In this document: in pieces, positions 10,685-20,068 of the stretch | Numbering within the stretch: the first letter of the stretch is position 1 | How the letters are laid out: each line of letters starts with the position of its first letter | Assembly: GCF_000307855.1 (NCBI RefSeq) | Contig: NZ_AJLR01000111.1 | Span: 1 to 64,000 of the forward strand | DNA: 64,000 nucleotides | Reading direction: 5' to 3' | Source: Schinkia azotoformans LMG 9581 | Lineage (GTDB): Bacteria; Bacillota; Bacilli; Bacillales; Bacillaceae_J | The notes under the pieces: model-generated | Seen by the model: the letters and a program-made list of their open reading frames with translations, nothing else | The model's database searches: none | Told to the model about the DNA's origin: nothing | Translations under genes and position numbers: made by a program

Positions 10685-11836
10685 TTATCGTTCTGTTATT
10701 TTTTTTACAATTTTCGTTATACTTAATGCCGCTTTTTCAATTTCGTCCAACGTATTTTCGAAACCAAAACTAAATCGAATTGAATTAGTAGTTCTGCTTG
10801 ATTCATTCCCAAACATTGCCACGAGAACATGGGAAGGTTCAATCGACCCTGCTGTACATGCAGACCCGCTAGAGGCAGCAATACCTGCTAAATCAAGATT
10901 TACTAGCATTGATTCAACATTGGTTCCGGAAAATGAAATATTTAAGACATGGGGTAGAGAGGATTTTGCACCTTCTCCGTTGATTTCAAACTGAATTTTT
11001 TCTTGTTCGAAAATAGATGCCATCCGATGTTTAAATTGTTCATATTTCTCAATTTTCCCCTGTAATCCATCGTGGGCAAGACGTACAGCCTCTTTAAAGC
11101 CAGCAATTCCAGCTACATTTTCTGTTCCAGCACGGCGTTTCCGTTCCTGCTCCCCGCCATATTGGCGCGGAACAAATTTTATCCCATTTTTTGCATATAA
11201 AAATCCAATCCCTTTTGGACCTTTTATTTTATGAGCAGATACTGACATTAAATCTAAATGCAAATCTTTAACGTCAATTAGCTGCGTGCCATATGCTTGA
11301 ACTGCATCAGAGTGGAATATTATAGGAGAATCAGAGAGCAATTCACCAATTTCCTTTATCGGTTGAATCGTTCCAACCTCATTATTCCCATACATGATAG
11401 ATACTAATATCGTAGACTCTGTAATTGCCGCCTTTAATGCATCTAAATTAATTTCTCCAAATTCATTTACTGGCAAATAGGTAATCTCAAAGCCTTCTTT
11501 TTCTAGCTGATTGCAAGTGTGTAAAATAGCATGATGTTCAATCGAAGTTGTTATGATGTGATTTCCCTTTTCTTTATTTGCCATAGCGACCCCGAATAGT
11601 GCAGTATTATCAGCTTCAGTACCACCGCTTGTAAAAATAATTTCATTTTCTGATGCATTAATGGATTTAGCAATAAAAGCCCTTGCATCATCAATTATAT
11701 GTCGCGCTTGTCTTCCAAAGGAATGAATACTTGATGGGTTTCCGAAAGTATTTACCATACAGTCCATCATCACCCGAGCCACCTCAGGGTGAGCTGGAGT
11801 TGTAGCTGCATGGTCTAAGTAAATTCGTTGTTGCAT
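10685..11836 (-). CDS. iscS: Cysteine desulfurase IscS/YrvO
   Basis: 383-residue PLP enzyme that takes sulfur from cysteine as persulfide. Class V aminotransferase features: YLDHAATTP at the N terminus, ITTSIEHHAIL with the PLP-stacking histidine, SVSAHKIKGPKG with the Schiff-base lysine near 203, and SSGSACTAGS with the catalytic cysteine near 325. Its position between cymR and mnmA is that of B. subtilis yrvO, which feeds tRNA thiolation. ATG 11836 follows AGGTAGGTG. Copy B of the R1 repeat begins 15 bases before it. A second desulfurase gene is at 47469. Confidence 0.96.
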   Translation of the reverse strand: MQQRIYLDHAATTPAHPEVARVMMDCMVNTFGNPSSIHSFGRQARHIIDDARAFIAKSINASENEIIFTSGGTEADNTALFGVAMANKEKGNHIITTSIEHHAILHTCNQLEKEGFEITYLPVNEFGEINLDALKAAITESTILVSIMYGNNEVGTIQPIKEIGELLSDSPIIFHSDAVQAYGTQLIDVKDLHLDLMSVSAHKIKGPKGIGFLYAKNGIKFVPRQYGGEQERKRRAGTENVAGIAGFKEAVRLAHDGLQGKIEKYEQFKHRMASIFEQEKIQFEINGEGAKSSLPHVLNISFSGTNVESMLVNLDLAGIAASSGSACTAGSIEPSHVLVAMFGNESSRTTNSIRFSFGFENTLDEIEKAALSITKIVKKITER

Positions 11837-11850
11837 AATTTCACCTACCT

Positions 11851-11955
11851 AATCAAATACGCCTTGGCGTATTTGCACCCAGATTTTTTCGAGCTCGCTC
11901 GAAAAACTACCTTTGAAAATCTGAGGCATCCGCCGGAGGCTTAACTTTTAAGTTA
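11851..11955 (-). repeat. Dispersed multi-hairpin repeat, family R1, copy B
   Basis: CAAATACGCC/GGCGTATTTG palindrome, then a nested hairpin in which CAGATTTT/AAAATCTG encloses TTCGAGC/GCTCGAA, then GCATCCGCCGGAGGC, then TAACTT/AAGTTA. The right end overlaps the cymR stop codon. The whole iscS-cymR intergenic gap is this element. Confidence 0.88.
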
Positions 11956-12372
11956 AATGTAGAACATATAGGCATCTTGAGCGTTGTCGCCTTCATAATC
12001 TGCAAGATATTGAAGTGTTGTTGTATCTAGTACCTCTTTTACCGCATCTCTAATTTTTATCCATAATTCACGCTTTGCAGGCTCTTCATCCTCCAAAACT
12101 TCAACAGGACTAATTGGTCCCTCAAGAACTCGAATAATATCACCTGCTGTAATATTTTCGGCATCCCTTGCTAAAATATAACCACCATATGCCCCGCGGA
12201 TACTTTTTACTAAACCAGCATTGCGTAAAGGGGCAATCAATTGCTCAAGATAATGCTCTGATAAATCATGGTCTTTTGCGATATTTTTAAGAGGAATAGG
12301 TCCCTCTCCTTGTTTTTTCGCCAACGCAATCATGATCGTCAGCCCGTAACGACCTTTTGTAGAAATTTTCAC
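11953..12372 (-). CDS. cymR: Rrf2-family cysteine metabolism repressor CymR
   Basis: 139-residue winged-helix regulator that represses cysteine synthesis and sulfur uptake genes, in B. subtilis together with CysK. The N terminus MKISTKGRYGLT, the recognition region SEHYLEQLIAPLRNAGLVKSIRGAYGGY and the tail DAYMFYI match B. subtilis CymR. It has no cysteine, so it is not an iron-sulfur Rrf2 protein. I chose GTG 12372, eight bases after AGGAG; the upstream GTG lies inside the ribosome site. R1 repeat copies flank it on both sides (11851 and 12387). Confidence 0.95.
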   Translation of the reverse strand: MKISTKGRYGLTIMIALAKKQGEGPIPLKNIAKDHDLSEHYLEQLIAPLRNAGLVKSIRGAYGGYILARDAENITAGDIIRVLEGPISPVEVLEDEEPAKRELWIKIRDAVKEVLDTTTLQYLADYEGDNAQDAYMFYI

Positions 12373-12386
12373 AGTTTTCACTCCTT

Positions 12387-12522
12387 ATCAAATATGCCTC
12401 GGCATATTTGCGCCGGAGGCTTTAACTTCATTCAGCCTAAGATTGGAGCCCATTGAATTTATATACTAATCTGTATACCTCAAGTCATTTGTGCAATAGG
12501 GAAACTCTACAGAATGAAGTTA
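12387..12522 (-). repeat. Dispersed multi-hairpin repeat, family R1, copy C (internally shortened)
   Basis: CAAATATGCC/GGCATATTTG palindrome followed directly by GCGCCGGAGGC; the TCGAGC hairpin module seen in the other copies is missing. The right part runs from TTAACTTCATTCAG to GAATGAAGTTA. It fills the 5' leader of cymR and starts 15 bases before the GTG. Relative to copies B and D, two base pairs of the palindrome changed together (C-G to T-A). Confidence 0.85.
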
Positions 12523-12594
12523 TTTTACGACAATTTCCGACGCATCTTAGTCACCGCTATTATACCATGAAATGATTAAAAGTGCCTTTTGATG

Positions 12595-13239
12595 TTATAA
12601 GCTATTGTTTGGCACACGATCTTCGATAACCTCAACGGGTCTCTTCTTCAACCAATAATCTGTCATTTTTTGGCATTGCGGCAGGGCAAATCCGGCTATA
12701 TGGCCGATTAATAAACTGAGGATGACGGTTCCAATACCGACCGGGCCACCTAACATCCAACCCACCGCCAAAACAGTAACCTCCATAATTAGTCGAACCC
12801 ATTGTACCTTTATTCCTGTCCTTTGCATAAGGGCTAACATTAGACTATCTCTTGGACCAGTCCCAACATTTGCTGAAATATAAATAGCCATCCCATAAGC
12901 ATTAAGGATGATTCCAATTAACAACATAATAAATTGACCGAGCATCGTTTCCGGTGTATCAAGCCATGGTATTAACATATACATGTCGATAAAAATTCCA
13001 CATAAGAGCATATTTAAAAATGCACCTATTTTAGGGATAGCTTTTGACAAAATTGCGGAAGAACCAAGTACAAATACACCAACAATGATCGACCAGCTTC
13101 CTATCGTTAAACCAAACTGTTTATAAAGGCCGATATGAAGGACATCCCATGGGGCACTACCAAGATTAGCTACAATCACCAAAACAAGACCTAAGGTCAT
13201 GATTAACAGCCCAATTAAGTAAACTAACCATTTTCTCAT
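12595..13239 (-). CDS. YczE/YitT-type integral membrane protein
   Basis: 214-residue membrane protein with about five hydrophobic helices (starting WLVYLIGLLIMTLGLVLVI). It carries conserved turns GSAPWDVLHIGL and NVGTGPRDSLMLAL, typical of the YczE/YyaS/YitT group. No transport substrate is established. ATG is preceded by AGGAGAGAAGG. It stands alone between cymR and the divergent rarA, so it is probably a single-gene transcript. Confidence 0.8.
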   Translation of the reverse strand: MRKWLVYLIGLLIMTLGLVLVIVANLGSAPWDVLHIGLYKQFGLTIGSWSIIVGVFVLGSSAILSKAIPKIGAFLNMLLCGIFIDMYMLIPWLDTPETMLGQFIMLLIGIILNAYGMAIYISANVGTGPRDSLMLALMQRTGIKVQWVRLIMEVTVLAVGWMLGGPVGIGTVILSLLIGHIAGFALPQCQKMTDYWLKKRPVEVIEDRVPNNSL

Positions 13240-13371
13240 ATAAATCCTTCTCTCCTAATCAAATGCACATTATGTAATTGTAGCACGATATTTAGCAAAT
13301 ATGAAATATAAGAAAAGCATGAAATTATATGATAAAGTATTAAAAGGAGCAATAAAAAAGAGGTGATTTGA

Positions 13372-14673
13372 TTGCTGTTTGATTTCTTAGTTGAGGAACC
13401 CCTCTCTTATCGAATGCGACCTCGTAATATAGATGAGATCGTCGGTCAAAAACATGTGATAGGTAAAGGTACTTCACTTTATAAGATGATTCAAAATGGA
13501 TATGTTCCTTCTATGTTGCTTTACGGGCCTCCAGGTGTAGGAAAAACATCGATTGCCAAAGCAATCGCCGGGACCGTTAGTTTTCCGTTTGAAGGTATCA
13601 ATGCAACAACAGCCGGAAAAAAAGAAATAGAACAAGCGGTTGAAATCGCAAAAGCAGAAGGTAAATTAATTTTATTTATTGATGAAATTCATAGATTTAA
13701 TAAAGCACAGCAAGACTATCTTTTACCACATGTAGAACGCGGATTAATTACCTTAATCGGGGCTACGACAGAAAACCCATTTCACGATGTAAATCCTGCG
13801 ATTAGGAGCAGATGCGGACAAATTAAAGAATTAAAGCCACTTATGCCAAGTGACCTAGAAGAATTATTATGGCGCGCTTTGTTAGATGAAGAGCGCGGCT
13901 TAGGAAAAATGAATATCGAAATATCAAAAGAAGCCGTCGAAATGATTTCTGTTTCAACAAATGGGGATGCCCGATCAGCTTTAAATACTCTAGAAGAAAT
14001 AACACGTGCATCCAAAAACAACAAATCAGGAAAAATAGAGGTCGAAATCGAAGTAGTAAAAGAATGCGTTGAAAATAAAGGGTTTTCCCATGATAAACAT
14101 GGTGATATCTTTTATAATCTTTTATCCTGCCTGCAAAAGTCCATTCGTGGAAGTGACGTTTCCGCTGCTCTCCATTATTTAGCTAGACTGATCGAAGGTG
14201 GGGACATAACTTCTATTTGTCGCAGATTAATAGTAATTGCCTACGAAGATATAGGACTTTCTGCACCAGAGGTCGGTGTCCATACTGTAGCGGCAGTCGA
14301 AGCGGTCGAACGCCTAGGTTTACCGGAGGCAAGAATACCTTTAGCGAACGTAGTCATTGAACTATGTCTATCACCTAAATCAAATAGTGCCTATAAAGCT
14401 TTAGATGCAGCGATTGAAGATGTAAGGAAAGGATTGATTGGTGAAATTCCACCCCATTTAAAAGATGCCCATTACAAGGGAGCAGCCGTAATGGGGCATG
14501 GCACAGGCTATAAATACCCCCATGATTACCCTAATTCCTGGGTAAAGCAACAGTATTTGCCTGATCTATTAAAGGACAAGCAATACTATTCCCCAAAGGA
14601 AAGCGGACAAGAAAAGCACTTTTCAAAGGTTTATGAACGACTTGAGGAGCTAAAAAAGAAAAAGGACCGATAA
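13372..14673 (+). CDS. rarA: Replication-associated recombination AAA+ ATPase RarA (MgsA)
   Basis: 433-residue AAA+ protein related to RuvB and clamp loaders, acting at stalled replication forks. Walker A is GPPGVGKTS at about 55-63, Walker B is [16 protein letters not shown] at about 100, and sensor region is GATTENPFHDVNPAIRSR. The C-terminal half has the MgsA tetramerisation segment (GHGTGYKYPHDYPN). The start is TTG, six or seven bases after AGAGGTGAT; the first residues (LLFDFLVEE) slightly extend the usual MRP-start. First plus-strand gene in the window, divergent from the YczE-like gene. Confidence 0.96.
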   Translation: MLFDFLVEEPLSYRMRPRNIDEIVGQKHVIGKGTSLYKMIQNGYVPSMLLYGPPGVGKTSIAKAIAGTVSFPFEGINATTAGKKEIEQAVEIAKAEGKLILFIDEIHRFNKAQQDYLLPHVERGLITLIGATTENPFHDVNPAIRSRCGQIKELKPLMPSDLEELLWRALLDEERGLGKMNIEISKEAVEMISVSTNGDARSALNTLEEITRASKNNKSGKIEVEIEVVKECVENKGFSHDKHGDIFYNLLSCLQKSIRGSDVSAALHYLARLIEGGDITSICRRLIVIAYEDIGLSAPEVGVHTVAAVEAVERLGLPEARIPLANVVIELCLSPKSNSAYKALDAAIEDVRKGLIGEIPPHLKDAHYKGAAVMGHGTGYKYPHDYPNSWVKQQYLPDLLKDKQYYSPKESGQEKHFSKVYERLEELKKKKDR

Positions 14674-14776
14674 GTCTACTTTATATCATTCCCTAAAACT
14701 AGCATTGGTTTGCAAAAGTATAATCATATTACAATTGGGCAAACTACTAGAAACTAGATATTAGGGAGATGAACAT

Positions 14777-15493
14777 ATGAAAATTAGACAGGACGCATGG
14801 TCCCATGAAGATGACCTGCTTTTAGCAGAGACGGTATTACGGCATATTCGCGAAGGCAGTACACAGTTGAACGCTTTTGAAGAGGTTGGTGATAAATTAA
14901 ATAGAACATCGGCAGCTTGTGGATTCCGTTGGAATGCTGAGGTACGCAAGAAATACTACCAAGCGATGGAACTAGCGAAAAAGCAGCGAAAAGATCGGAA
15001 AAGAGCTCTAGCGGGGCAATCACAGCAATATATTAATCACAACCACCAATCTATGGTGAATGAAGTATCGGTCCCAGCGCAAACGACTGCCCCCGCGCAA
15101 GCAAAAACGGTGGAAACCGTATTCGATTACACAACATATAATAATATCAATAAAACCAATGAGCTATTAACTAGACAAGTAGAAATAAAGGAAGAATTTG
15201 CGAACGAAATTAATTTAGATTCCGTGATTTCCTATCTTTATTCAGTAAAAAATTTAGGAATGAATTCTCAAATTTTACAGTCTGAAAATGAAAGACTTAA
15301 CAGAGAAAATCGACACTTGTTAGAGGAAAAAGAAAAAATAGAAAGAACGTTACAGCGATTAAAGCAGGAAAATATCGTTATTCAAGAGGATTATCAAGCT
15401 CTTGTACAAATAATGGATAGAGCCAGACGGATGGTTTCGTTTACCGATCCAAACAATCTTAACAATGATGATTTTGGACAAATTGCAAAATGA
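14777..15493 (+). CDS. RsfA-family Myb/SANT-like transcription factor
   Basis: 238 residues. An N-terminal SANT/Myb-like DNA-binding domain ([20 protein letters not shown], then [19 protein letters not shown]) covers residues 1-60. A low-complexity Gln/Ala linker follows, then a long coiled coil at about 150-215 ([29 protein letters not shown]). This architecture is that of RsfA and YlbO, sporulation regulators of B. subtilis; RsfA adjusts sigma-F genes in the prespore. I cannot tell which paralogue it is. GGGAGATG precedes the ATG, and a terminator follows. Confidence 0.85.
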   Translation: MKIRQDAWSHEDDLLLAETVLRHIREGSTQLNAFEEVGDKLNRTSAACGFRWNAEVRKKYYQAMELAKKQRKDRKRALAGQSQQYINHNHQSMVNEVSVPAQTTAPAQAKTVETVFDYTTYNNINKTNELLTRQVEIKEEFANEINLDSVISYLYSVKNLGMNSQILQSENERLNRENRHLLEEKEKIERTLQRLKQENIVIQEDYQALVQIMDRARRMVSFTDPNNLNNDDFGQIAK

Positions 15494-15518
15494 GGCTGAA
15501 TGTTCAGCCTCATTTTTT
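15487..15518 (+). terminator. Terminator after the rsfA-like gene
   Basis: Stem AAAATGAGGCTGAA/TTCAGCCTCATTTT with TG loop and T run, overlapping the last codons. The symmetrical A run means it may also work for tcdA on the other strand. Confidence 0.9.
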
Positions 15519-15519
15519 G

Positions 15520-15540
15520 TCCAGCGCTTCCGCTTTTCCT
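15520..15540. repeat. Short fragment of dispersed repeat family R2 (copy a)
   Basis: CCAGCGCTTCCGCTTTTCC resembles an end module of the R2 elements at 34621, 39682 and 61664. Lies between the two convergent genes rsfA-like and tcdA. Confidence 0.5.
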
Positions 15541-16303
15541 ATTCCGGAGCTACCCTATCGATTTTAATATCTTTTAAAATTTGTTGAACTACATATGCTC
15601 CCATGATTAAGCCTGCAGTTGAAGGGCAAAAAGCATTTGAAGCAGGTGGCATTTTTGCCTTTCTAATTGCTGAATTCTCATTAGCAATTTCTTTTCTAAT
15701 TTCTTCACGAATGACAATCGGGCTTTCATCTGAAAAGACTACTGGAATACCCTTGCGTATCCCTTCTTTGCGAAGCTTCTGACGAACAACCTTGGCAATC
15801 GGATCTGTATGGGTTTTGGAAATGTCGGCAATTCTAAAGCGCGTAGGATCCATTTTGTTAGCCGCACCCATACTTGATATGATCGGTATGTTTCTTTTTA
15901 AACATTCCTTCATTAAATGGATTTTATAAATAATTGTATCTGATGCATCAATGACAAAATCCAACCCATAATTAAAAATTTCTTCGTATGTTTCTTCCGT
16001 ATAAAACATTTTTAAGGCAATAACTTCACACTCTGGATTAATGTCAGCAATGCGTTCCTTCATCAGTTCTGCCTTCGATTTTCCAATCGTTGATAATAGA
16101 GCAATTAACTGTCTGTTAACATTCGTTATATCGACATCGTCCTTATCTATTAAAACTAATCTGCCCACCCCTGTACGTGCTAATGACTCTGCTGCAAAAG
16201 AGCCGACACCGCCAATACCTAAGACGGCAACAGTCGTATTTTTTAATAAATCCAATCCTTCTTTACCAAAGGCAAGTTCATTTCTAGAAAATTGATGTAG
16301 CAA
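15539..16303 (-). CDS. tcdA: tRNA threonylcarbamoyladenosine dehydratase TcdA
   Basis: 254-residue E1/ThiF-like enzyme that dehydrates t6A37 of tRNA to the cyclic ct6A form using ATP. The nucleotide-binding loop GIGGVGSFAAE is near residue 30, then LIDKDDVDITNVNRQ and the C-terminal NAFCPSTAGL region. YrvM is the B. subtilis counterpart, next to aspS as here. I chose TTG 16303, giving MLHQFSRNELAFGKEG, as in B. subtilis; the upstream GTG lies inside the ribosome site. Confidence 0.93.
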   Translation of the reverse strand: MLHQFSRNELAFGKEGLDLLKNTTVAVLGIGGVGSFAAESLARTGVGRLVLIDKDDVDITNVNRQLIALLSTIGKSKAELMKERIADINPECEVIALKMFYTEETYEEIFNYGLDFVIDASDTIIYKIHLMKECLKRNIPIISSMGAANKMDPTRFRIADISKTHTDPIAKVVRQKLRKEGIRKGIPVVFSDESPIVIREEIRKEIANENSAIRKAKMPPASNAFCPSTAGLIMGAYVVQQILKDIKIDRVAPE

Positions 16304-16456
16304 TGTTTTCACTCTCCAAAACGTATGAATTAGTAATGTTTTATCCTAAATTGATTCGTTTCATTCAGGTTTACTTTTCCTATAATTTTACTTGGTAATC
16401 AACTGAATAACAATATTCTTGGTTAAAAATATTCGACTTGCGGAATATTAATTTGC

Positions 16457-16498
16457 ATAAAAAACCCTAAGCAACTCTATGCTTAGGGTTATCATTCT
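16457..16498 (-). terminator. Terminator downstream of 6S RNA
   Basis: Minus-strand stem AACCCTAAGCA/TGCTTAGGGTT followed by TTTTTATG, ten bases past the 6S RNA 3' end. It would stop read-through toward tcdA. Confidence 0.85.
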
Positions 16499-16504
16499 TA
16501 AGTA

Positions 16505-16716
16505 TGAAAGTCCCGTTTGTGTCGTCACTCGGCCTTTGTTTTGAACCCGCTTAAAGCAGGTGGGTGCTCTATTTCAGGCCTTTGTACTTCCTCCGGGCGG
16601 CGGAAATGCCAGCTTCCGATTGAGGCATGTACGTAACTAGAAAACTCCAAGCTCCCCTAGTTAATATGTTCGGTCAAAACGAATAGGTTAAATAACGTGC
16701 ACCTCAGGACTTTGTA
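16505..16716 (-). ncRNA. ssrS: 6S RNA (BsrA/6S-1 type)
   Basis: About 210 nt between aspS and tcdA, the place of bsrA in B. subtilis. The 5' end (AAAGTCCTGAGGTGC) and 3' end (GGGACTTTC) pair to close a long irregular hairpin. The middle has CCGAACATATTAACTAGGGG and GGAGCTTGGAGTTTTCTAG, the open bubble region that mimics an open promoter. 6S RNA binds sigma-A RNA polymerase and dampens transcription in stationary phase. A clear promoter lies directly upstream. Confidence 0.92.
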
Positions 16717-16721
16717 TTTAA

Positions 16722-16750
16722 ATCTTAACATATTGATGTTTTAATATCAA
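16722..16750 (-). promoter_or_regulatory. Sigma-A promoter of 6S RNA
   Basis: Minus strand: -35 TTGATA at 16745-16750, a 17-base spacer, and -10 TAAGAT at 16722-16727. Transcription would begin about seven bases later, at the 5' end of the 6S RNA. Confidence 0.85.
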
Positions 16751-16756
16751 TATGAT

Positions 16757-18529
16757 TTATAGTTTAACCTGTAAATTCAATTCCAATAATTGATCATGAC
16801 TAACATGACTTGGTGCATTTGTCATAATGTCGCTTGCACTTGCAGTTTTCGGGAACGCAATTGTATCGCGAAGATTTGTGCGTCCAGCAAGAAGCATAAC
16901 AAAACGATCAAGTCCAATCGCTATACCACCATGTGGAGGTGTTCCATAATCAAACGCATCTAATAAGAAGCCAAATTGTTCGCGAGCTTCCTCTTCAGGC
17001 ATTCCTAGAACTTTGAACATTTTTTCTTGAATATCACGCTCATAAATACGTGAAGAACCGCCGCCAAGCTCGTAGCCGTTTAAGACGATGTCATAGGCTT
17101 GTGCACGAACTTGACCAGGATTTGTTTCTAATAATGGCAAATCTTCACGCACCGGCATTGTGAATGGATGGTGCGCTGCGAAATAACGGCCAGCATCCGC
17201 ATCAAACTCTAAGAGCGGCCAATCCGTAATCCATAAGAAATTGAATTTGTTTTCATCGATTAATTGTAAATCCTTTGCAAGCTTCCCGCGAAGAGCGCCT
17301 AAGCTATCTGCAACAACCTGCTTGGAATCAGCTACTAACAAAAGTAAGTCTCCAACTTCTGCCTCAAGAGTTTTTTGAATTCCAGCTTGTTGGTCTTCAT
17401 TGAAGAACTTAGAAATCGGACCTTTCAAGCCATCTTCCTCCACTTTAAACCAAGCCAACCCTTTTGCTCCGTAACGGCTTACATATTCCATTAACGCATC
17501 GATATCTTTTCTAGAGTATTTTTCAGCAGCACCTTTTACGTTAATCGCTTTAACTTGTCCGCCGCCTGAAATTGCATTGGCAAATACTTTAAACTCAGTA
17601 TCTTTTACTAATTCGCCGACATCCACAAGCTCCATACCGAAACGTGTATCCGGCTTATCAGATCCGTAACGTGACATTGCTTCGTCATAAGTCATCCGAG
17701 GGAATGGAGTTTGGATGTTAACGCCTTTTACTTCTTTAAGCACTAATGTCATCATTTTTTCCATTAAGGCAATTAAATCTTCTTTATCTAAAAATGAAGT
17801 CTCAATATCAACTTGTGTAAACTCAGGTTGACGATCGGCACGAAGGTCCTCATCACGGAAACAACGTGCGATTTGATAATAACGATCAATACCTGAAACC
17901 ATTAATAGCTGTTTGAACAGCTGTGGTGATTGTGGCAACGCATAAAATTGACCTTCATGAACACGACTTGGAACTAGATAGTCGCGTGCTCCTTCAGGGG
18001 TACTTTTTGTTAAAATTGGTGTCTCTACATCTAAGAAACCGTGTTGGTCTAAGAAATTACGGATTGTTGTAGATACTTGATGACGCATTTTTAATGTATT
18101 AAACATTTCCGGACGGCGAAGATCAAGATAACGATATTTCAAGCGAAGTTCTTCAGATGCATCAACATCGTCTTCAATCATAAATGGCGGTGTTTTGGAT
18201 GCATTAATAATCGCTATTTCTTCAGCTAAAACTTCAATTGTTCCAGTTGGAATTTTATTATTAAAAGTACCTTCCGCACGTGCAACAACTTTTCCTTTAA
18301 TATCTAAAACATACTCACTTCTTACACGGTCAGCAATTTTAACATTTTCTTCACCTGAAACTTCCGGGCTAAAAACAACTTGGATAATCCCTGTACGGTC
18401 CCTTAAATCTAAAAAGATTAGACCACCAAGGTCACGTCTTTTTTGAACCCAGCCTTTTAATTGAACGGACTCACCAACATGCTCTTCACGTAATTCACCA
18501 CAATAATGACTTCTTCCTAACTCTGACAT
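16757..18529 (-). CDS. aspS: Aspartyl-tRNA synthetase
   Basis: 590-residue class IIb synthetase. The anticodon-binding OB fold is at residues 10-105 ([24 protein letters not shown]). The catalytic core has motif 2 ([21 protein letters not shown]) and motif 3 ([13 protein letters not shown]), with the bacterial GAD insertion between. I chose ATG 18529, after AAGGAGG, because it gives the usual [11 protein letters not shown]-type start; the longer reading starts at a TTG and would overlap hisS. It is 13 bases after hisS, so both are read from the hisS transcript. Confidence 0.97.
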   Translation of the reverse strand: MSELGRSHYCGELREEHVGESVQLKGWVQKRRDLGGLIFLDLRDRTGIIQVVFSPEVSGEENVKIADRVRSEYVLDIKGKVVARAEGTFNNKIPTGTIEVLAEEIAIINASKTPPFMIEDDVDASEELRLKYRYLDLRRPEMFNTLKMRHQVSTTIRNFLDQHGFLDVETPILTKSTPEGARDYLVPSRVHEGQFYALPQSPQLFKQLLMVSGIDRYYQIARCFRDEDLRADRQPEFTQVDIETSFLDKEDLIALMEKMMTLVLKEVKGVNIQTPFPRMTYDEAMSRYGSDKPDTRFGMELVDVGELVKDTEFKVFANAISGGGQVKAINVKGAAEKYSRKDIDALMEYVSRYGAKGLAWFKVEEDGLKGPISKFFNEDQQAGIQKTLEAEVGDLLLLVADSKQVVADSLGALRGKLAKDLQLIDENKFNFLWITDWPLLEFDADAGRYFAAHHPFTMPVREDLPLLETNPGQVRAQAYDIVLNGYELGGGSSRIYERDIQEKMFKVLGMPEEEAREQFGFLLDAFDYGTPPHGGIAIGLDRFVMLLAGRTNLRDTIAFPKTASASDIMTNAPSHVSHDQLLELNLQVKL

Positions 18530-18542
18530 TCCTAAATCCTCC

Positions 18543-19811
18543 TTAACTTCTTTCAAGTAAATATTCGATAAAGTTTGACAGCTGAACTTCTTCTTGTGTA
18601 CCAGTTGCCATGTCTTTTACATTAATTACATTTTTAGCAAGCTCGTCTTCACCAAGCACTGCAACATATTTAACATTCAGACGGTCCGCCGCTTTAAATT
18701 GAGCTTTTAATTTGCGATCCTGGTAGTCCTTATCAGCTGTGAACCCCGCTTTTCTTAATTCATATAAAAGAGAAGCCGATTTGTCTCTGGCCGAATCTCC
18801 AAGGGCAACAAGATAGCAATCAAGTCCTTTTTCAATCGGCAGAGTAATACCCTCGGCTTTTAAGGCTAAAAGTAATCTCTCAATACTTAACGCAAAGCCA
18901 ATTCCCGGTGTTGCTGGGCCGCCAATTTCTTCAGTGAGGCCATTATAACGTCCTCCACCCATTAAAGTGGTAATCGCACCAAAACCTTCTGCATCACTCA
19001 TGATTTCAAAGGCAGTGTGATTATAGTAATCTAAGCCACGCACTAAACGTGAATCGATTTCAAACTCGACACCTATGTCTGTTAAATACATTTTTACTTT
19101 TTCAAAGAAGGCTTGCGATTCCTCGTTTAAATAATCTAAAATGGATGGAGCCGATTTCATCAATTCATGATCACGGTCTTTTTTACAGTCTAAAATTCTC
19201 ATTGGGTTTTTCTCAAGTCGGCTTTGACAATCTGAACAAAACTCACCGATTCTTGGTTTAAAATGGGCTATTAAAGCATTACGGTGCTCTTTTCGGCTTT
19301 CAAGATCCCCTAGGCTGTTAATCACAAGCTTTAAATGTTTTAGGCCCAGTTCCCGGTATACATCCATAGCGAGCGCTATAACCTCTGCGTCAATCGCAGG
19401 GTCATTACTGCCAAGGGCTTCTACCCCAAATTGGACGAATTGGCGCCAACGGCCTGCTTGTGGGCGTTCGTAGCGAAACATTTGACCTATGTAAAATAGC
19501 TTCGTTGGCTGGTTGGGGTCTCCATACATTTTATTTTCAACATAAGATCGAACAGTTGGAGCAGTCCCTTCCGGACGCAATGTCATGCTGCGACCACCAC
19601 GATCTTCGAATGTATACATTTCTTTTTGAACAATATCTGTCGTTTCACCTACACCTCTTTGGAACAGCTCTGTTTGTTCAAAAATCGGTGTACGAATTTC
19701 GCTATAATTATATCGTTTCGTAATTTCTCTCATTTTTTGTTCCACATACTGCCATTCTTCAACTACACCTGGTAGGATATCCTGCGTACCGCGTGGAATA
19801 TTAATCGCCAT
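18543..19811 (-). CDS. hisS: Histidyl-tRNA synthetase
   Basis: 422-residue class IIa synthetase. Motif 1 region is RGTQDILPG at the N terminus, motif 2 is [20 protein letters not shown] near 115, and the HisA/HisB signatures are [15 protein letters not shown] near 260 and [14 protein letters not shown] near 285. The anticodon-binding domain is C-terminal. The ribosome site before ATG is weak (CAGGG, then A-rich). The gene lies 2.1 kb from its T-box leader because a TnpB element sits between, so the immediate upstream sequence may not be native. Confidence 0.97.
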   Translation of the reverse strand: MAINIPRGTQDILPGVVEEWQYVEQKMREITKRYNYSEIRTPIFEQTELFQRGVGETTDIVQKEMYTFEDRGGRSMTLRPEGTAPTVRSYVENKMYGDPNQPTKLFYIGQMFRYERPQAGRWRQFVQFGVEALGSNDPAIDAEVIALAMDVYRELGLKHLKLVINSLGDLESRKEHRNALIAHFKPRIGEFCSDCQSRLEKNPMRILDCKKDRDHELMKSAPSILDYLNEESQAFFEKVKMYLTDIGVEFEIDSRLVRGLDYYNHTAFEIMSDAEGFGAITTLMGGGRYNGLTEEIGGPATPGIGFALSIERLLLALKAEGITLPIEKGLDCYLVALGDSARDKSASLLYELRKAGFTADKDYQDRKLKAQFKAADRLNVKYVAVLGEDELAKNVINVKDMATGTQEEVQLSNFIEYLLERS

Positions 19812-19831
19812 ATTTTTTCCCTGGTTACTAA

Positions 19832-19861
19832 AATCTATAAAAAACTATCATTTATTTTTTA
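19832..19861 (-). repeat. AT-rich perfect inverted repeat before hisS
   Basis: CTATAAAAAA and TTTTTTATAG pair perfectly over ten bases with a ten-base loop. It lies at the downstream end of the TnpB element and about 21 bases before the hisS ATG. It could be an element end, or a weak terminator on either strand. Confidence 0.7.
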
Positions 19862-20068
19862 TAGTGGTACCTTCGCCCCCGAACCAAGAAACTGGGACTT
19901 CTGTGACGATTCTCACGTCATTCCGTCAGGAGAGGGATCTAACCTCTGTCATGCACCAGATGTGCAAAACAACCTGCGGTGCTCTGTTAGAGCCAGCAAT
20001 ACGAAAGACCATTCCTTCTAGGTCAGCCTTTCGCAAGGTCTACTTTAGTAACCGAGGTTTACACCTCC
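19862..20068 (-). ncRNA. Candidate omega-RNA (reRNA) at the 3' end of tnpB
   Basis: Starting at the tnpB stop codon, the minus-strand transcript would form at least six hairpins within 165 nt: GAGGT/ACCTC (20054-20067), CGAAAG..GACC/GGTC..TTTCG (20002-20033), GCTCT/AGAGC (19981-19993), TGCAC/GTGCA (19952-19966), AGAGG/CCTCT (19931-19947) and TGACG/CGTCA (19904-19920). TnpB guide RNAs are known to come from the 3' end of the gene and the right end of the element. The position and structure fit; the exact 3' boundary and guide are not determined. Confidence 0.6.

Noticed and set aside
19866-19875. A second T-box core just before hisS (GGTACC near the hisS start)
   Set aside because: Only GGTACC matches; the flanking conserved AGGGTGG and GCG bases and a terminator are missing.
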